Shown here one piece after another: positions 9,520 to 19,001 of a stretch of 64,000 nt of DNA. Each line of letters begins with the position of its first letter. The stretch's first letter is position 1. The DNA is from Bin87 sp965261925 (GTDB taxonomy: Bacteria; Chloroflexota; Dehalococcoidia; Lucifugimonadales; UBA3495). The stretch covers positions 1,302,001 through 1,366,000 of the forward strand of contig OZ253486.1 of NCBI GenBank assembly GCA_965261925.1, read 5' to 3'. Made by a program: the position numbers and the translations under genes. The notes beneath the pieces are model-generated. The model was not told the DNA's origin and did no database searches. It was given only the letters and a program-made list of their open reading frames with translations.

Positions 9520-11901
9520 ATGATGCTTGCACATACTTCGACCGAAACGGACTGGTCCAAGCGAGACGATCAAGGGTCCCCAGAAAGGTTCGCCAACCTG
9601 GCTGAATCTTGCCTGCGGGTCTCGGAAAGCCTGGAAACCGAAACTGTGCTTCAAAGGGTCATCGACAATGCGCGTTGGCTGACCGGAGCTAGATACGGGG
9701 TACTCCTGACGTATGGCGCATCCGGCGAGCTTGAGAACACCATTACCTCAGGTTCCACCGCGGAGGAATTCCACGGCGTTGAGACCCCTCCTCAAGGCAA
9801 GGGACTGCTCGGTTATTTGAACGAAGTTCAGGGCCCGTTGCGGGTCGCCGACATCGCAAGTCATCCCAGGTCGATTGGGCTGCTCGAAGGGCACCCGCCC
9901 ATGCAGACGTTTCTGGGCATGCCCATCCGCCGTGACGGACAGCACATCGGCAACATATACCTGACGGAAACGGAGCGCGGCGAAGAATTCACGCCGGACG
10001 ACGAAGACATCATCGTAAAATTTGCCGCACACGCCGGGACCGCGATCTCGAACGCGCGCAAATTCGAAGCCGAACGACGCACCAAAACCGATCTCCGGGC
10101 GCTGGTCGACATATCTCCGATTGGCGTGGTCGTCTTCGATGCGAAGACCGGCGCCGTGATCTCCGCAAACAAGGAGTGCCAGCGCATCTGCGACGATCTG
10201 CACTTGCCGGAAGGCTCCTGGGAACGCATGCCGGATGTAATGTCTTTCCGACGAGCGGATGGGCGAGAAATGTCCTTCAATGAGTTGCCGTCCACCCGGG
10301 TGATGCAGAGTGGCGAGACCGTGCGGGCTGAGGAAATTGTCATCTGTTTGCCCAATGGGCGGTCTGTGACCACCCTCGTAAACGCCGCGCCCATTTACTC
10401 GGAGCGCGGCGAAATAGTTTCGGTGGTGGTGACGGTGCAGGATATGACGCCACGCCAGGACGAAGAGAGGATGCGAGCGGATTTCCTGGGTATGGTGAGC
10501 CAGGAAATGCGCACGCCCTTGAGCGCAATCAAAGGTACGATCGCGGCCCTGACCGATGCCGTCAGCTCGATGCGCTCGGTCGAGCCCTTGCAGTTGGTAC
10601 AGATCATCGATCATCAAGCGGACCTGATGCGTGGGCAAATCAACAATTTGATCGACCTGACTCACATCGACGCGGGGACGCTCCAGCTCTCCCTGGACAC
10701 CGCGGACGTGGAGACGTTGATAACCGGCGCCATCAAAGATTTTGGGCGCAACCATCCCGGTCAGACCATTGAGGCGCAAATTCCGTCAGGTCTGCCCAGC
10801 ATCGTAGCCGACCGGCAGCGCGTGGACCAAGTCCTGCGAGACCTGTTGGCTCATAGCTTCAGGTATTCGGCCGGAGACGCGGCCATAGCGGTGAGCGCCG
10901 AATTGCAAGACCGTCAGGTCGCCATTTCGGTGTCGACCGTCGGGAACCCCGACCATGACACTCAACCACCCCAATTGTTTCAAAGACTCCGGGCGGCACG
11001 ATCCGCAGAAGAAAAAGACATTGCTGCGGTCGACGGTCTGGCCCTGGCGATTGCCAAAGGAATTGTGGACGCCCACGGAGGTTGGTTCCGCACGGTACGG
11101 AGCCCAGACGAGCGCGGTGTGACGTTCACTCTGACCATTCCCACAGCCGGGGGAGAGGACGCCACTTCCATACCGAATAAGAAGGTCGAACCTGGCCACC
11201 TAACCGCTAGTGAGAAACCGCGAATCCTGGTGGTAGCGGAGGATCCGCATATCCTCGGCACAATACGTCGAACCCTGTCGCGCGCTGATTTTGCCCCGCT
11301 GGCAGTTTTTGACCTTGGCGACCTGGACCGGCTGGTGGCGGAACAAAAGCCGGAAGTTGCCCTGGTTGACCTGTCCAAGTCGGGACAAAAGGGTTTTGAG
11401 CTGCTGGAATGGCTGGTGACGTCACAGCGGATCTCGGTGGTTGGCATCCTGGACCCGGGAGACGAAGCGAGCGCCGTCTTGTTATTCGACAAGGGCGCTG
11501 ACGGTTACATCGTAAAGCCGTTTTCGCCGACGGTGTTGGTCGCCAGGGTCAAGGCGTCAATCCGCAGAAAAGCAATCTCATATCCCGCGAAACGGAATGA
11601 TGGATACGCCGTGGGCGACGTCAGTATTGACCACGAATTCCACCGCGTAACAGTTGGGGACCATGCGGTGCAACTGACCGCGACGGAGTACAAACTGCTT
11701 CACGAACTCTCGAACAGTGCCGGGCGCGTCATGACCCAGGACGAGTTGCTGCACCGGGTTTGGGGACCTGAGTACACGGGAGAATCGCAGTTGCTTCGAG
11801 CCTACGTGAAGACGCTGCGGCAAAAGCTGGGCGACAACGCCCGTAAGCCGTCGTACATCTTCACGGAGCACGGCATCGGCTACCGGATGGCGAAGCCGTA
11901 G
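9520..11901 (+). CDS. GAF-PAS-degenerate histidine kinase-REC-wHTH regulator
   Basis: 793 residues in one chain: GAF (about 25-185), PAS (about 190-310), a HisKA-like helix pair (about 325-390), an ATPase-like domain (about 425-545), REC-like (about 565-690) and an OmpR/KdpE-type winged helix (about 695-790, 'VQLTATEYKLLHEL' to 'GIGYRMAKP'). The phospho-acceptor His is Gln328 ('MVSQEMRTPL' for VSHELRTPL). The N-box reads 'DLLAHSFRYS' and the first G-box lacks its Asp (Thr473). The REC keeps Asp617 and Lys666 but has lost one acidic-pocket residue and the Ser/Thr switch. It may act as a ligand-sensing DNA-binding protein without phosphotransfer. A strong terminator follows. Confidence 0.85.
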   Translation: MMLAHTSTETDWSKRDDQGSPERFANLAESCLRVSESLETETVLQRVIDNARWLTGARYGVLLTYGASGELENTITSGSTAEEFHGVETPPQGKGLLGYLNEVQGPLRVADIASHPRSIGLLEGHPPMQTFLGMPIRRDGQHIGNIYLTETERGEEFTPDDEDIIVKFAAHAGTAISNARKFEAERRTKTDLRALVDISPIGVVVFDAKTGAVISANKECQRICDDLHLPEGSWERMPDVMSFRRADGREMSFNELPSTRVMQSGETVRAEEIVICLPNGRSVTTLVNAAPIYSERGEIVSVVVTVQDMTPRQDEERMRADFLGMVSQEMRTPLSAIKGTIAALTDAVSSMRSVEPLQLVQIIDHQADLMRGQINNLIDLTHIDAGTLQLSLDTADVETLITGAIKDFGRNHPGQTIEAQIPSGLPSIVADRQRVDQVLRDLLAHSFRYSAGDAAIAVSAELQDRQVAISVSTVGNPDHDTQPPQLFQRLRAARSAEEKDIAAVDGLALAIAKGIVDAHGGWFRTVRSPDERGVTFTLTIPTAGGEDATSIPNKKVEPGHLTASEKPRILVVAEDPHILGTIRRTLSRADFAPLAVFDLGDLDRLVAEQKPEVALVDLSKSGQKGFELLEWLVTSQRISVVGILDPGDEASAVLLFDKGADGYIVKPFSPTVLVARVKASIRRKAISYPAKRNDGYAVGDVSIDHEFHRVTVGDHAVQLTATEYKLLHELSNSAGRVMTQDELLHRVWGPEYTGESQLLRAYVKTLRQKLGDNARKPSYIFTEHGIGYRMAKP

Positions 11902-11969
11902 CTCAGGTTGCAACGAAACGAAGCGCCACAACCACGTCAATCTACTGTCACACTCAGCGTGCATTCAAA

Positions 11970-12012
11970 GAGGGCGGCGCCGGGAAGATTCCCGGCGCCG
12001 CCCTCTTGTTTT
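11970..12012 (+). terminator. Intrinsic terminator
   Basis: A perfect 15-bp GC-rich stem (11970-11984 with 11991-12005), six-base loop, then TTGTTTT. It ends the signalling gene. Read on the minus strand the hairpin is followed by TTTGAA, so it may also stop transcription of the convergent transferase gene. Confidence 0.9.
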
Positions 12013-12027
12013 ACGGCGGATGGTAAA

Positions 12028-13794
12028 TCAGCGGCCCATCGCGTAGCCGTCTCGGCGCAAATCGGCGCCTCCGAACAGGCTCCCGCGCTCACGATCGATC
12101 TCAATGGCGCACAAGGAACCCATCCGCGGGGTCCACTCGTTCCACACGTCCACGTCGTGACCGCGTTTGCGGAGGTCGTCCACCACGGAGGGCGCGATGC
12201 GGGATTCAACGCCGACCAGACCGGGGCGATAGGCGTGGGGCCAGAAGGAATTGGGGAAGCTCCAAGTGGATGCGCGTGGGGCTTCGATAGCCTGCTGCAC
12301 GTCCATTCCGAATTCGGCAACGTTCAGGAAGAGTTGGACCATGGACTGGGGCTGCACGTCACCGCCCGGCGTTCCGAAGGGCATCCAGGGTTGGCCGTCC
12401 CGGAACGCCATCGCGGGATTGGGAGTGAGGCGGGGCCGTTTTCCGGGCGCAAGGCCGGCGGGATGATCTTCGTCCAGCCAATTTTGCGCTCCGCGAGCGG
12501 ACACCATGAAACCCAGACCGGGTACAATGGGCGCGCCGCCGAACCCGTCGCTGGGCGTGGCGGAGAAAGCGTTGCCCCAGCGATCCACAGCGCAGATATA
12601 CGAGGTGTCCGCCGACAGCGGGCCGGCCACGGGTTCCGGTTTGCGGGCCGCGGGGCCAGTCCCTGACTGAAACGCCCAGGGGTCTCCGGCGTCGGGCATC
12701 TCGGGATGAGCGCGGCTGGGGTCAATCTCCCGTCGCCGGATGTCCGCGTACTCCCGGGAGAGCAGGCCGGCCATGGGCACATCGACGAAATCGGGGTCAC
12801 CGTAGTAGGCGTGACGGTCGGCAAAAGCCAGTTTCAGGGCCTCAAGCACGGTATGAATGTACTCGGCCGAATTGTGGCCCATGCCCGGCAGGTCGCAGCC
12901 TTCCAGGATACGCAGGGCGTGGAGGTTCATCGGCCCCTGGCACCACGGACCGCAGGCGTACACCTGGATTTCTGCGGAGTCCGGGCCCTTGTAGTCAATC
13001 ATAGGCGGAGAGTCCACGCCCACGGAGAAGGCCGCCAGGTCGTTCATGGACAGCCACCCGCCCTGGCCCCGAATAAACGCGACCATTTCCTCGGCGATGT
13101 CGCCCTTATAGAAGAGGTCCCGCGCGGCCTGGAGGGCGCCCTCCCGGCCCTGGCCGGACGCACCGCGTTCGGCGTCAATCATGCGCCGGAAGGTGCGTGC
13201 AAGGTCGGACTGTACCAGGAGATCTCCGACGCCCAACGCCTTGCCATTGGGATAAAAGATCTGCATGGTGCTGGTCCACTGGCTGGTGTCCCCTTCATCG
13301 AGGATGATGTTGTCTCCGCTGCTGGCTAGGGCGCGATGCAGCGTAGCCGGGATCGGGAACCCGCCGGCGGCAATCTCCAGCGCCGGCGTGACCACCTGCT
13401 CGAAGGTCATCGTGCCGTAACGACTGAGGGTGGTGAGCCAGGCGTCCGGCGCAGCCGGGGTCACGGTGCGCATCACTCCATGGGGCATGTCGCCACCGTG
13501 TTCGGTGCGGAAATAATCGCTGGACGCCTCGGCAGGCCATCGACCGAGACCGCTGATCTCCCTGGTATCGCCGGATTCGGCATGGTGGATGATGATGGGA
13601 GCCACGCCGCCGAAGCTGGTGTACTGGGGCAGGGTCACGTTGATAACGATCCCGGCGGCTACCCCGGCGTCAATGGCGTTGCCGCCCTGCTCCAGGATCC
13701 GGTAACCGGCAGCCGTGGCCAGGTAGTGGCCGGTGCTAACCATGTGGGTAACGCCGCCGACCAGGGGGCGGTAGCTTCTGAGTCCCAGCGTCAT
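12028..13794 (-). CDS. ggt: Gamma-glutamyltransferase family protein
   Basis: 588 residues from ATG 13794, which has GGAGGT at the right distance; an upstream in-frame GTG overlaps that site and is rejected. The N-terminus 'VSTGHYLATAAGYRILEQGGNAIDAGVAAG' and the cleavage/catalytic region 'LSADTSYICAVDRWGNAFSAT' (Thr397 expected as the processing nucleophile) are the Ntn-hydrolase landmarks. A C-terminal 'GTPGGDVQPQSMVQLFLNV' matches the family. No signal peptide is seen, so it is likely cytoplasmic. It could be a transferase or a cephalosporin-acylase-like amidohydrolase. Confidence 0.88.
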   Translation of the reverse strand: MTLGLRSYRPLVGGVTHMVSTGHYLATAAGYRILEQGGNAIDAGVAAGIVINVTLPQYTSFGGVAPIIIHHAESGDTREISGLGRWPAEASSDYFRTEHGGDMPHGVMRTVTPAAPDAWLTTLSRYGTMTFEQVVTPALEIAAGGFPIPATLHRALASSGDNIILDEGDTSQWTSTMQIFYPNGKALGVGDLLVQSDLARTFRRMIDAERGASGQGREGALQAARDLFYKGDIAEEMVAFIRGQGGWLSMNDLAAFSVGVDSPPMIDYKGPDSAEIQVYACGPWCQGPMNLHALRILEGCDLPGMGHNSAEYIHTVLEALKLAFADRHAYYGDPDFVDVPMAGLLSREYADIRRREIDPSRAHPEMPDAGDPWAFQSGTGPAARKPEPVAGPLSADTSYICAVDRWGNAFSATPSDGFGGAPIVPGLGFMVSARGAQNWLDEDHPAGLAPGKRPRLTPNPAMAFRDGQPWMPFGTPGGDVQPQSMVQLFLNVAEFGMDVQQAIEAPRASTWSFPNSFWPHAYRPGLVGVESRIAPSVVDDLRKRGHDVDVWNEWTPRMGSLCAIEIDRERGSLFGGADLRRDGYAMGR

Positions 13795-14038
13795 GGTGAC
13801 CTCCACAGCGACGTGTTGTCTGATTAGGGTTTAGATTTGGCTGGCGGCAGTATAGGGCATCGGTACGCCGGTCGCCAGTTTGAACCCAGGCCAGGCGCGG
13901 CAGCCTGTGAATTGGCGTTTGTGCTCATTGTAAATTTTCCACACCCGGCCGCAAACGGGATACAATGCAGCCTCGCACCGAAATTTCTGCGCGACTACGC
14001 ATGGCACGTTACAACATTGATATGTGCTGGTGACTCTG

Positions 14039-15390
14039 ATGCAGGACCGTGATCTGCAGCGCTCCCGCTCCGCCCAGGTTGGCATCCTGATGAAAGCCTA
14101 TCGGGAGGCATTTTCGACAGGAAGCGGGAACCGCGGTCTGACCCAAGAGGAACTGCTGCGCCGCATGGCGATGGTTGATAATCAGTACGCTGACCGATCC
14201 AGCCATACCATGGTTTCCCGCTGGGAATCGGGCGTCACCCGTCCCAGTCAAAAGCGACTCGAGGTCTTCGGTAAAGCCCTGAACCTTTCGGGCGATGAGA
14301 TGGACGGGCTGATGACCCTGGCGGGGTTCGAGTCCGGCATTGTGGCTGAGCCGGAGCGCCCGCAGACGGAGTCGGAAAGCTCGCCAGATCCCAGCCCGAT
14401 GGTTGGATCAGGGCCGCCGACCAGCATTTTGGCGTCGTTGGGCATCAAGGATGCGCTCCGCTTTGCCATCTTCGGCTGTCTCCTGCCCGGAATGTGCATC
14501 GTGGCTAGCGGGTACCTATTGTCGTCGGCAGGTCTGATGGACCCATGGGTGCCTATCGTTTACGTCGTGTCCATCATGGGTTTGATGCTGGCGTACAAGT
14601 TCATCAGGATGCGCGGTACCCACGACCTTCGGGAATTCCTGTCCGTTTCGCTGTTTTTCTCCTCAGCACGCAACTGCTACAATCGGCGTTGACCCGCATG
14701 GACAACTACGGGTTCTACACCCTGGGAGAATTCGCAGTAAAACCGTTCCCTTACATGCTGGCGCTCACGGTGAACCTGGTAATATCGTCGGCCGCGGCGG
14801 TAGTATTTCACCTACTTTGGAATTGGCAATACGGCTCCAGCCGTGGGGCGGCAGATCCACTGCGACGCGCGATAGCGGTGGTCGTGCCTCCCGTGGCTCT
14901 GGCATACCTCTGTGTTCTGGTGCTGTCCAACATCGCGGTCTGGATACAGTTCGGCATGCAAGTGGCCGCGGTTTCGGCGGTATTCATCGTATTGCTCCTG
15001 TTGCGTGACCCCGCCGTTAATCCCCCGGAGCGGGACCGAAGGTTCCTGCTCTACGCCACGGTGGCTGCGACGATCACGCTGACCACACTGGGCGCTGCCA
15101 CCATGCTAGCCGTATACCTGGCGCCGGGATTGCCTTCCGTTCTCCCGGACCACAACCTGCTGCATTCGTGGGACATCGATTTCGCGACTTTGGGATATCC
15201 GCCCGAAGAGGCGATGGAAAGGTTGAATGTGGGGTATCTCTGGCAAGCCATGTGCACTTACGTTTACATGGTCCTCGTGGTGGGTGGACGCTTGATCTCT
15301 GCCATGTATCGGCTGAACAGCAGGACCGAGCCGGCTGTCAGACCGGATGCCCTGGGTTGGACGGACGCTACGGTTGTGAATCAGCAGTAG
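14039..15390 (+). pseudogene. HTH-domain multi-pass membrane protein, frame broken near 14660
   Basis: The first part (14039-14692 frame) has an XRE-like helix-turn-helix ('LTQEELLRRMAMVDNQYADRSSHTMVSRWESGVTRPSQKRL' region), a Pro/Ser-rich linker and two membrane segments, then goes out of frame. The second part continues in the -1 frame (protein-like from about 14650 to 15390) with further membrane helices and a soluble tail. Joining at the T-run around 14657-14662 gives a continuous hydrophobic segment '...SLFFLLSTQLLQ...'. The loss of one T in this run would explain the break. It may be an assembly error, a true lesion or slippage. A GTG at 14024 is an alternative start. Confidence 0.6.
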
Positions 15391-15691
15391 GCCAGTTCGC
15401 CTCGTCCATTCGTGCTGCCTTGGCGGTTGGACGACATAAGTCGTCTGTCATTGTGAGGATCGATAGCGACGCGGCAATCTCGTTTACACCAACGTGGTCG
15501 GTGGCAGCCGCGACGCTGCGCTTACGAGATGGCCACGCTTCGTTCGCAATGAATTAGGAAAGGCCCTGCGCGGCCAGCTGCTTCGCTTGACTCCGTAGAC
15601 GGCGCTGACTACGCTGGCACCGGCATCCTCAGCCTCGTCCTCTCACGACCCTTTTCAATGAACTGACCCCGCGCCATGGAGGCACCCGCCC
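15391..15691. other. Intergenic region with palindromic repeat
   Basis: About 300 bases without a gene. The centre is occupied by the dispersed repeat at 15447-15552; the remainder is the leader of the amidohydrolase gene. Confidence 0.6.
15447..15552. repeat. Dispersed palindromic repeat, copy 1
   Basis: Left arm begins TCATTGTGAGGATCGATAGC and ends GGCAATCTCGT; the right arm is its approximate reverse complement (ACGAGATGGCCACGC, then TTCGTTCGCAATGA). The same motif recurs at 18850, 22121, 53881 and 56742. Confidence 0.65.
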
Positions 15692-16867
15692 ATGTACGAC
15701 CTGCTCATCAAAGGCGGCACGGTAATCGATCCCACGCAGAATCTGAACGGCGCGTACGACGTGGCAATAACCGACGGCAAAATAGCAGCCGTCGCCGCCG
15801 ACATCGCCGCTGATGAAGCCTCGCGCGTCGTGGAGGTGCGGGGCAAGTACGTAACCCCCGGCCTGATCGACCTGCACACCCATGTGTACGAGGGAGTGAA
15901 CGGAAATGGCGTCAAGGCCGACGTCGGCGGGGTCCGCGCCGGCGTCACCACGATGGTGGATGCCGGCAGCAGCGGCTGCGATACCTACGGCGGGTTTCCG
16001 GCGCACATCATTCCCAACAACGCCACCGAGATCATTCCCTTCCTGCACATCTGCCGCACCGGACTGGCCACCACGCCGGACATTTTTTCGCTCAGCAGCA
16101 TCGACCTGGAGCGAACGATACAGGTCATTGAGGAAAGCAACGGCACCATCCGCGGCGTGAAGGCCCGCATGGTCTCGCCGGCGCTGGAGATCATGGGCAT
16201 GGAGATGCCGCGCCTGGCCAAGCGAGCGGCCAAAGAGGCCGGCGTGCCGCTCATGGTGCACATCGGCGACACCGAAAAGCGCTATCCCGCCGAAGTGATC
16301 CGGGAGTTGCTCCCGATCATGGAACCGGGAGACATCGTCACCCACTTCTTCACCGCCAATCCGGGCGGCGTGCTGGACAGCGACGGCAACCTGGTTCCCG
16401 AGGCGCGGGAAGCTCACGAGCGGGGCGTTTGGCTGGACACCGCGCACGGCCGCGCCAACTTCAGCTTCGACATCGGCGAGCGGGTCCTGGACCAAGGCGT
16501 GGAACCTCACTGCATCAGCACCGACCTGACCGTTCCCGGACGCATCCGCACGGTTCACAGCATGACCGAGATGATGACACGGTTCTTGGCCATGGGATTC
16601 ACGCTGGACCGAGTGGTTGAGATGTGCACCATCAATCCGGCCCGGGCAATTGGCGAAGAAGAACGCCTGGGCAGCCTGGAAATCGGCAAGCAGGCCGACG
16701 TTTCGGTGCTGGACATCCAGGACGGCGACTGGGTGGTCTATGACGTGCTGGGCAATGGCCGGAAGTCGGAACGCGCCGTTACTCCCGTGCTGTCGGTAAA
16801 GCGAGGCGAGTTGTTTGAAGCCGGCTGGGGCCCCCGACCCTGGGGCTGGGAGCCGGATAACGCCTAG
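15692..16867 (+). CDS. Amidohydrolase/deacetylase family metallohydrolase
   Basis: 391 residues, ATG 15692 behind GGAGGC. 'MYDLLIKGGTVIDP' and 'GKYVTPGLIDLHTHVYEG' give the beta-sandwich and the HxH metal pair; 'GVKARMVSPALE' carries the Lys usually carbamylated; 'PLMVHIGDTE' and 'DIVTHFFTANP' provide later His ligands; 'HCISTDLTVPGR' gives the Asp. 'LGSLEIGKQADVSVLD' closes the fold. This matches dihydroorotase-like and N-acyl-D-amino-acid-deacetylase relatives. The substrate is unknown. Confidence 0.87.
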   Translation: MYDLLIKGGTVIDPTQNLNGAYDVAITDGKIAAVAADIAADEASRVVEVRGKYVTPGLIDLHTHVYEGVNGNGVKADVGGVRAGVTTMVDAGSSGCDTYGGFPAHIIPNNATEIIPFLHICRTGLATTPDIFSLSSIDLERTIQVIEESNGTIRGVKARMVSPALEIMGMEMPRLAKRAAKEAGVPLMVHIGDTEKRYPAEVIRELLPIMEPGDIVTHFFTANPGGVLDSDGNLVPEAREAHERGVWLDTAHGRANFSFDIGERVLDQGVEPHCISTDLTVPGRIRTVHSMTEMMTRFLAMGFTLDRVVEMCTINPARAIGEEERLGSLEIGKQADVSVLDIQDGDWVVYDVLGNGRKSERAVTPVLSVKRGELFEAGWGPRPWGWEPDNA

Positions 16868-16913
16868 GAACGATATGGAACATTCACGTCAAATGATAAG
16901 CAGGACTTACTGA

Positions 16914-17894
16914 ATGAGCATACAAGGGATCATGGGCCGCAGGGGCGATGGAGCGCTGCGAGAGGATTACAAGATGGTTGAAGTAGTATTGAGTTCCCCC
17001 AGAGGGTTCTGCGCCGGTGTGGTGCGGGCCATTGACGTTGTGGAGGAATGCCTGCAGCGCTTCGGTCCGCCCGTTTACGTCAAGCACCAGATTGTGCACA
17101 ACCCCTACGTGGTGGCTGAACTGGAGCAGAAGGGAGCCATCACGGTAGAGGAGGTTGACGAGGTGCCCGACGGTTCACTGGTGGTATTCTCGGCGCACGG
17201 GTCACCGCCGGAGGACTTTGAGAAAGCGGCCGAGCGCAATCTCAGGGTCATCGACGCGGTATGCCCGCTGGTGACCCGGGTCCATAACGAGGCGAAGAAG
17301 TACCATCGAGAAGGCAAGAAGGTGCTGCTGGTGGGACATCATGGTCACCAGGAAGTCCGCGGAACCATGGGCCAGGCTCCGATGACGCTGATTAACGATT
17401 CCGCGCCGCTGTCGGAGCAGGACGTCAGCGCGGACATGGACTGGCCAGCGGACTCCGAAATAGCCGTCATAACTCAGACAACCCTTTCGGTGGGCGATAC
17501 CGCCACTGCCATCGGCGCGATTCAGGAACGATTTCCCGGGGCGGTGGTGAGGAACGACATCTGCTACGCGACGACCAATCGCCAGGATGCGGTCACGCAG
17601 ATGGCGGGGCTCGTGGACGTGGTGCTGGTGATCGGCGCGCAGAACTCGTCGAACTGCAACCGGTTGCGGGAGGTCGCCGAAGCCAACGGTACTCCGGCCT
17701 ACCTGATCAACGGCCCGGACGAAATCAATCCGGACTGGTTGGTGGGCTGCCAACGGGCGGGCATAACTTCCGGCGCGTCAACGCCGGAGGTGCTGGTGGA
17801 AGCGGTGATAGACGCGCTGGACCCGGAGAAAGTAACCTTCCTGGAGGGCGCCGAAGAGGACATAACATTCACGTTGCCTCGGGAGTTGCGCTGA
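16914..17894 (+). CDS. ispH: 4-hydroxy-3-methylbut-2-enyl diphosphate reductase (IspH/LytB)
   Basis: The last enzyme of the MEP isoprenoid pathway, an iron-sulfur protein that makes IPP and DMAPP. The three cluster cysteines are in 'SPRGFCAGVVRAID', 'DAVCPLVTRVH' and 'NDICYATTNRQDAV'; 'FSAHGSPPE', 'GHHGHQEVRGTMG' and 'SSNCNRLREVA' are further active-site landmarks. Length fits the family. An internal ATG at 16974 (giving 'MVEVVLSSPRGFCAGV') is the more typical N-terminus and has GAGAGG upstream, so the first 20 residues may not be translated. Confidence 0.95.
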   Translation: MSIQGIMGRRGDGALREDYKMVEVVLSSPRGFCAGVVRAIDVVEECLQRFGPPVYVKHQIVHNPYVVAELEQKGAITVEEVDEVPDGSLVVFSAHGSPPEDFEKAAERNLRVIDAVCPLVTRVHNEAKKYHREGKKVLLVGHHGHQEVRGTMGQAPMTLINDSAPLSEQDVSADMDWPADSEIAVITQTTLSVGDTATAIGAIQERFPGAVVRNDICYATTNRQDAVTQMAGLVDVVLVIGAQNSSNCNRLREVAEANGTPAYLINGPDEINPDWLVGCQRAGITSGASTPEVLVEAVIDALDPEKVTFLEGAEEDITFTLPRELR

Positions 17895-17920
17895 ACGTCA
17901 GACCACCGGATTGCGCGTCG

Positions 17921-18817
17921 TCAGGATGGCCCGCCGCGGCGGGAACGGTTAGCCAGGACCGGGGGCCAGTGCGATTGCCGTCGCTGGGCCGCGCTCTGCA
18001 CCCAGCAGATGCTCAGTTCTATCTGCCCGGCGGTGTCGCGCGCCTGCTGGTAGGCCTCCATGAAGTTGGAGGTCAGGATGCCGGCGGGCAGCGCGAATAG
18101 CCCGATACCCAGGAGGGCGATAAATCCGGCGATCACCCGGCCTACCAGCGTGCCCGGCACCACCTCAAGGGACGGCAGGGTGGTCAGGATCACCACCGAG
18201 GCCCAGAGCGACTCGCCAATGTTCCCGAACTGCTCGTGGTTCCCGTTGGGCAGGTTCGTTTCGGCCGAGTGCATCAGGTAGCCCGCGGCGAGCCAGAACA
18301 CGCTCAGGGTTACCAGCACGCTGAGCAACTGCGACGCTGACCGCAGCATCACCCGTCCCATCAGGCGCATCGCGGGGAAGCGCCGGCCGGTCATGATGAG
18401 CCGGGAAATGAGGCGGAAGATGGGCAGCACTTCCACCTCGCCGAAGATGATCATCACCACCAGGGTCGGCCAGATGGCGATGAAGTCGATGATCGCCGCC
18501 GCGTTTGTCGTCGCATAGCGCAGCCGGCTCTTCCACCCGCCCTGGCGGTATTTGTCGTGCCAGACCATGCACCACAGCCGGATGAGGTATTCGGCCGCAA
18601 ACACGCTGATGAAAAAGAATTCCAGCTTGGTGTTGCCAACGGCGAGGTTCACCGCGCTGAACAGCACCAACCCGAAAATGGTGAAATCAACAACCCGGGC
18701 CGCGCCCCCGCTGTCCGCCTCCAGCACATGAAACACCGCATGCTGGAGACGCACGTAGAGGTGCGCGTCTGGTAGCCGACACTGCAGCAGGGAAGACCCG
18801 CCGGAAAATATCCCCAT
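17921..18817 (-). CDS. Voltage-gated-type ion channel with non-canonical pore filter
   Basis: 298 residues with a six-helix voltage-gated cation-channel plan: hydrophobic segments from about residue 42, an Arg-bearing S4-like helix ('FRLISRLIMTGRRFPAMRLMGR') and a pore module 'GESLWASVVILTTLPSLEVVPG' followed by 'IAGFIALLGIGLFALPAGILTSNF', the S6 helix of Kv-like channels. The potassium filter TVGYGD is replaced by TLPSLE (residues 213-218). The rest of the pore is well kept, so this is unlikely to be a random pseudogene. Ion selectivity cannot be predicted. Convergent with ispH. Confidence 0.82.
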   Translation of the reverse strand: MGIFSGGSSLLQCRLPDAHLYVRLQHAVFHVLEADSGGAARVVDFTIFGLVLFSAVNLAVGNTKLEFFFISVFAAEYLIRLWCMVWHDKYRQGGWKSRLRYATTNAAAIIDFIAIWPTLVVMIIFGEVEVLPIFRLISRLIMTGRRFPAMRLMGRVMLRSASQLLSVLVTLSVFWLAAGYLMHSAETNLPNGNHEQFGNIGESLWASVVILTTLPSLEVVPGTLVGRVIAGFIALLGIGLFALPAGILTSNFMEAYQQARDTAGQIELSICWVQSAAQRRQSHWPPVLANRSRRGGPS

Positions 18818-18849
18818 AGATTACTGTGGGCGAGGTCGAAGTTGCAGTC

Positions 18850-18942
18850 GGTCTTGGCGAGGAGCGGAGCGGAGTGTGATCCCGTTGCCGCCGTGACGAC
18901 CGGGGACACGACGAGATTGCCACGCTTCGCTCGCAATGACAG
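18850..18942. repeat. Dispersed palindromic repeat, copy 2
   Basis: Begins GGTCTTGGCGAGGAGCGGAG and ends with the conserved arm CGAGATTGCCACGCTTCGCT followed by CGCAATGAC. It lies between the ion-channel gene and the SDR at 19002; the rest of the gap holds nothing clear. Confidence 0.6.
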
Positions 18943-19001
18943 GGTATGCGCGCATGACAGGGTGCGAGCGTGTGTCAAAGTACGAGCATGTGTCTCGCCG
19001 G

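Noticed and set aside
14655..14665. Programmed -1 frameshift in the HTH-membrane gene
   Set aside because: The site is not an X-XXY-YYZ heptamer; a one-base indel in the T-run is the simpler explanation.
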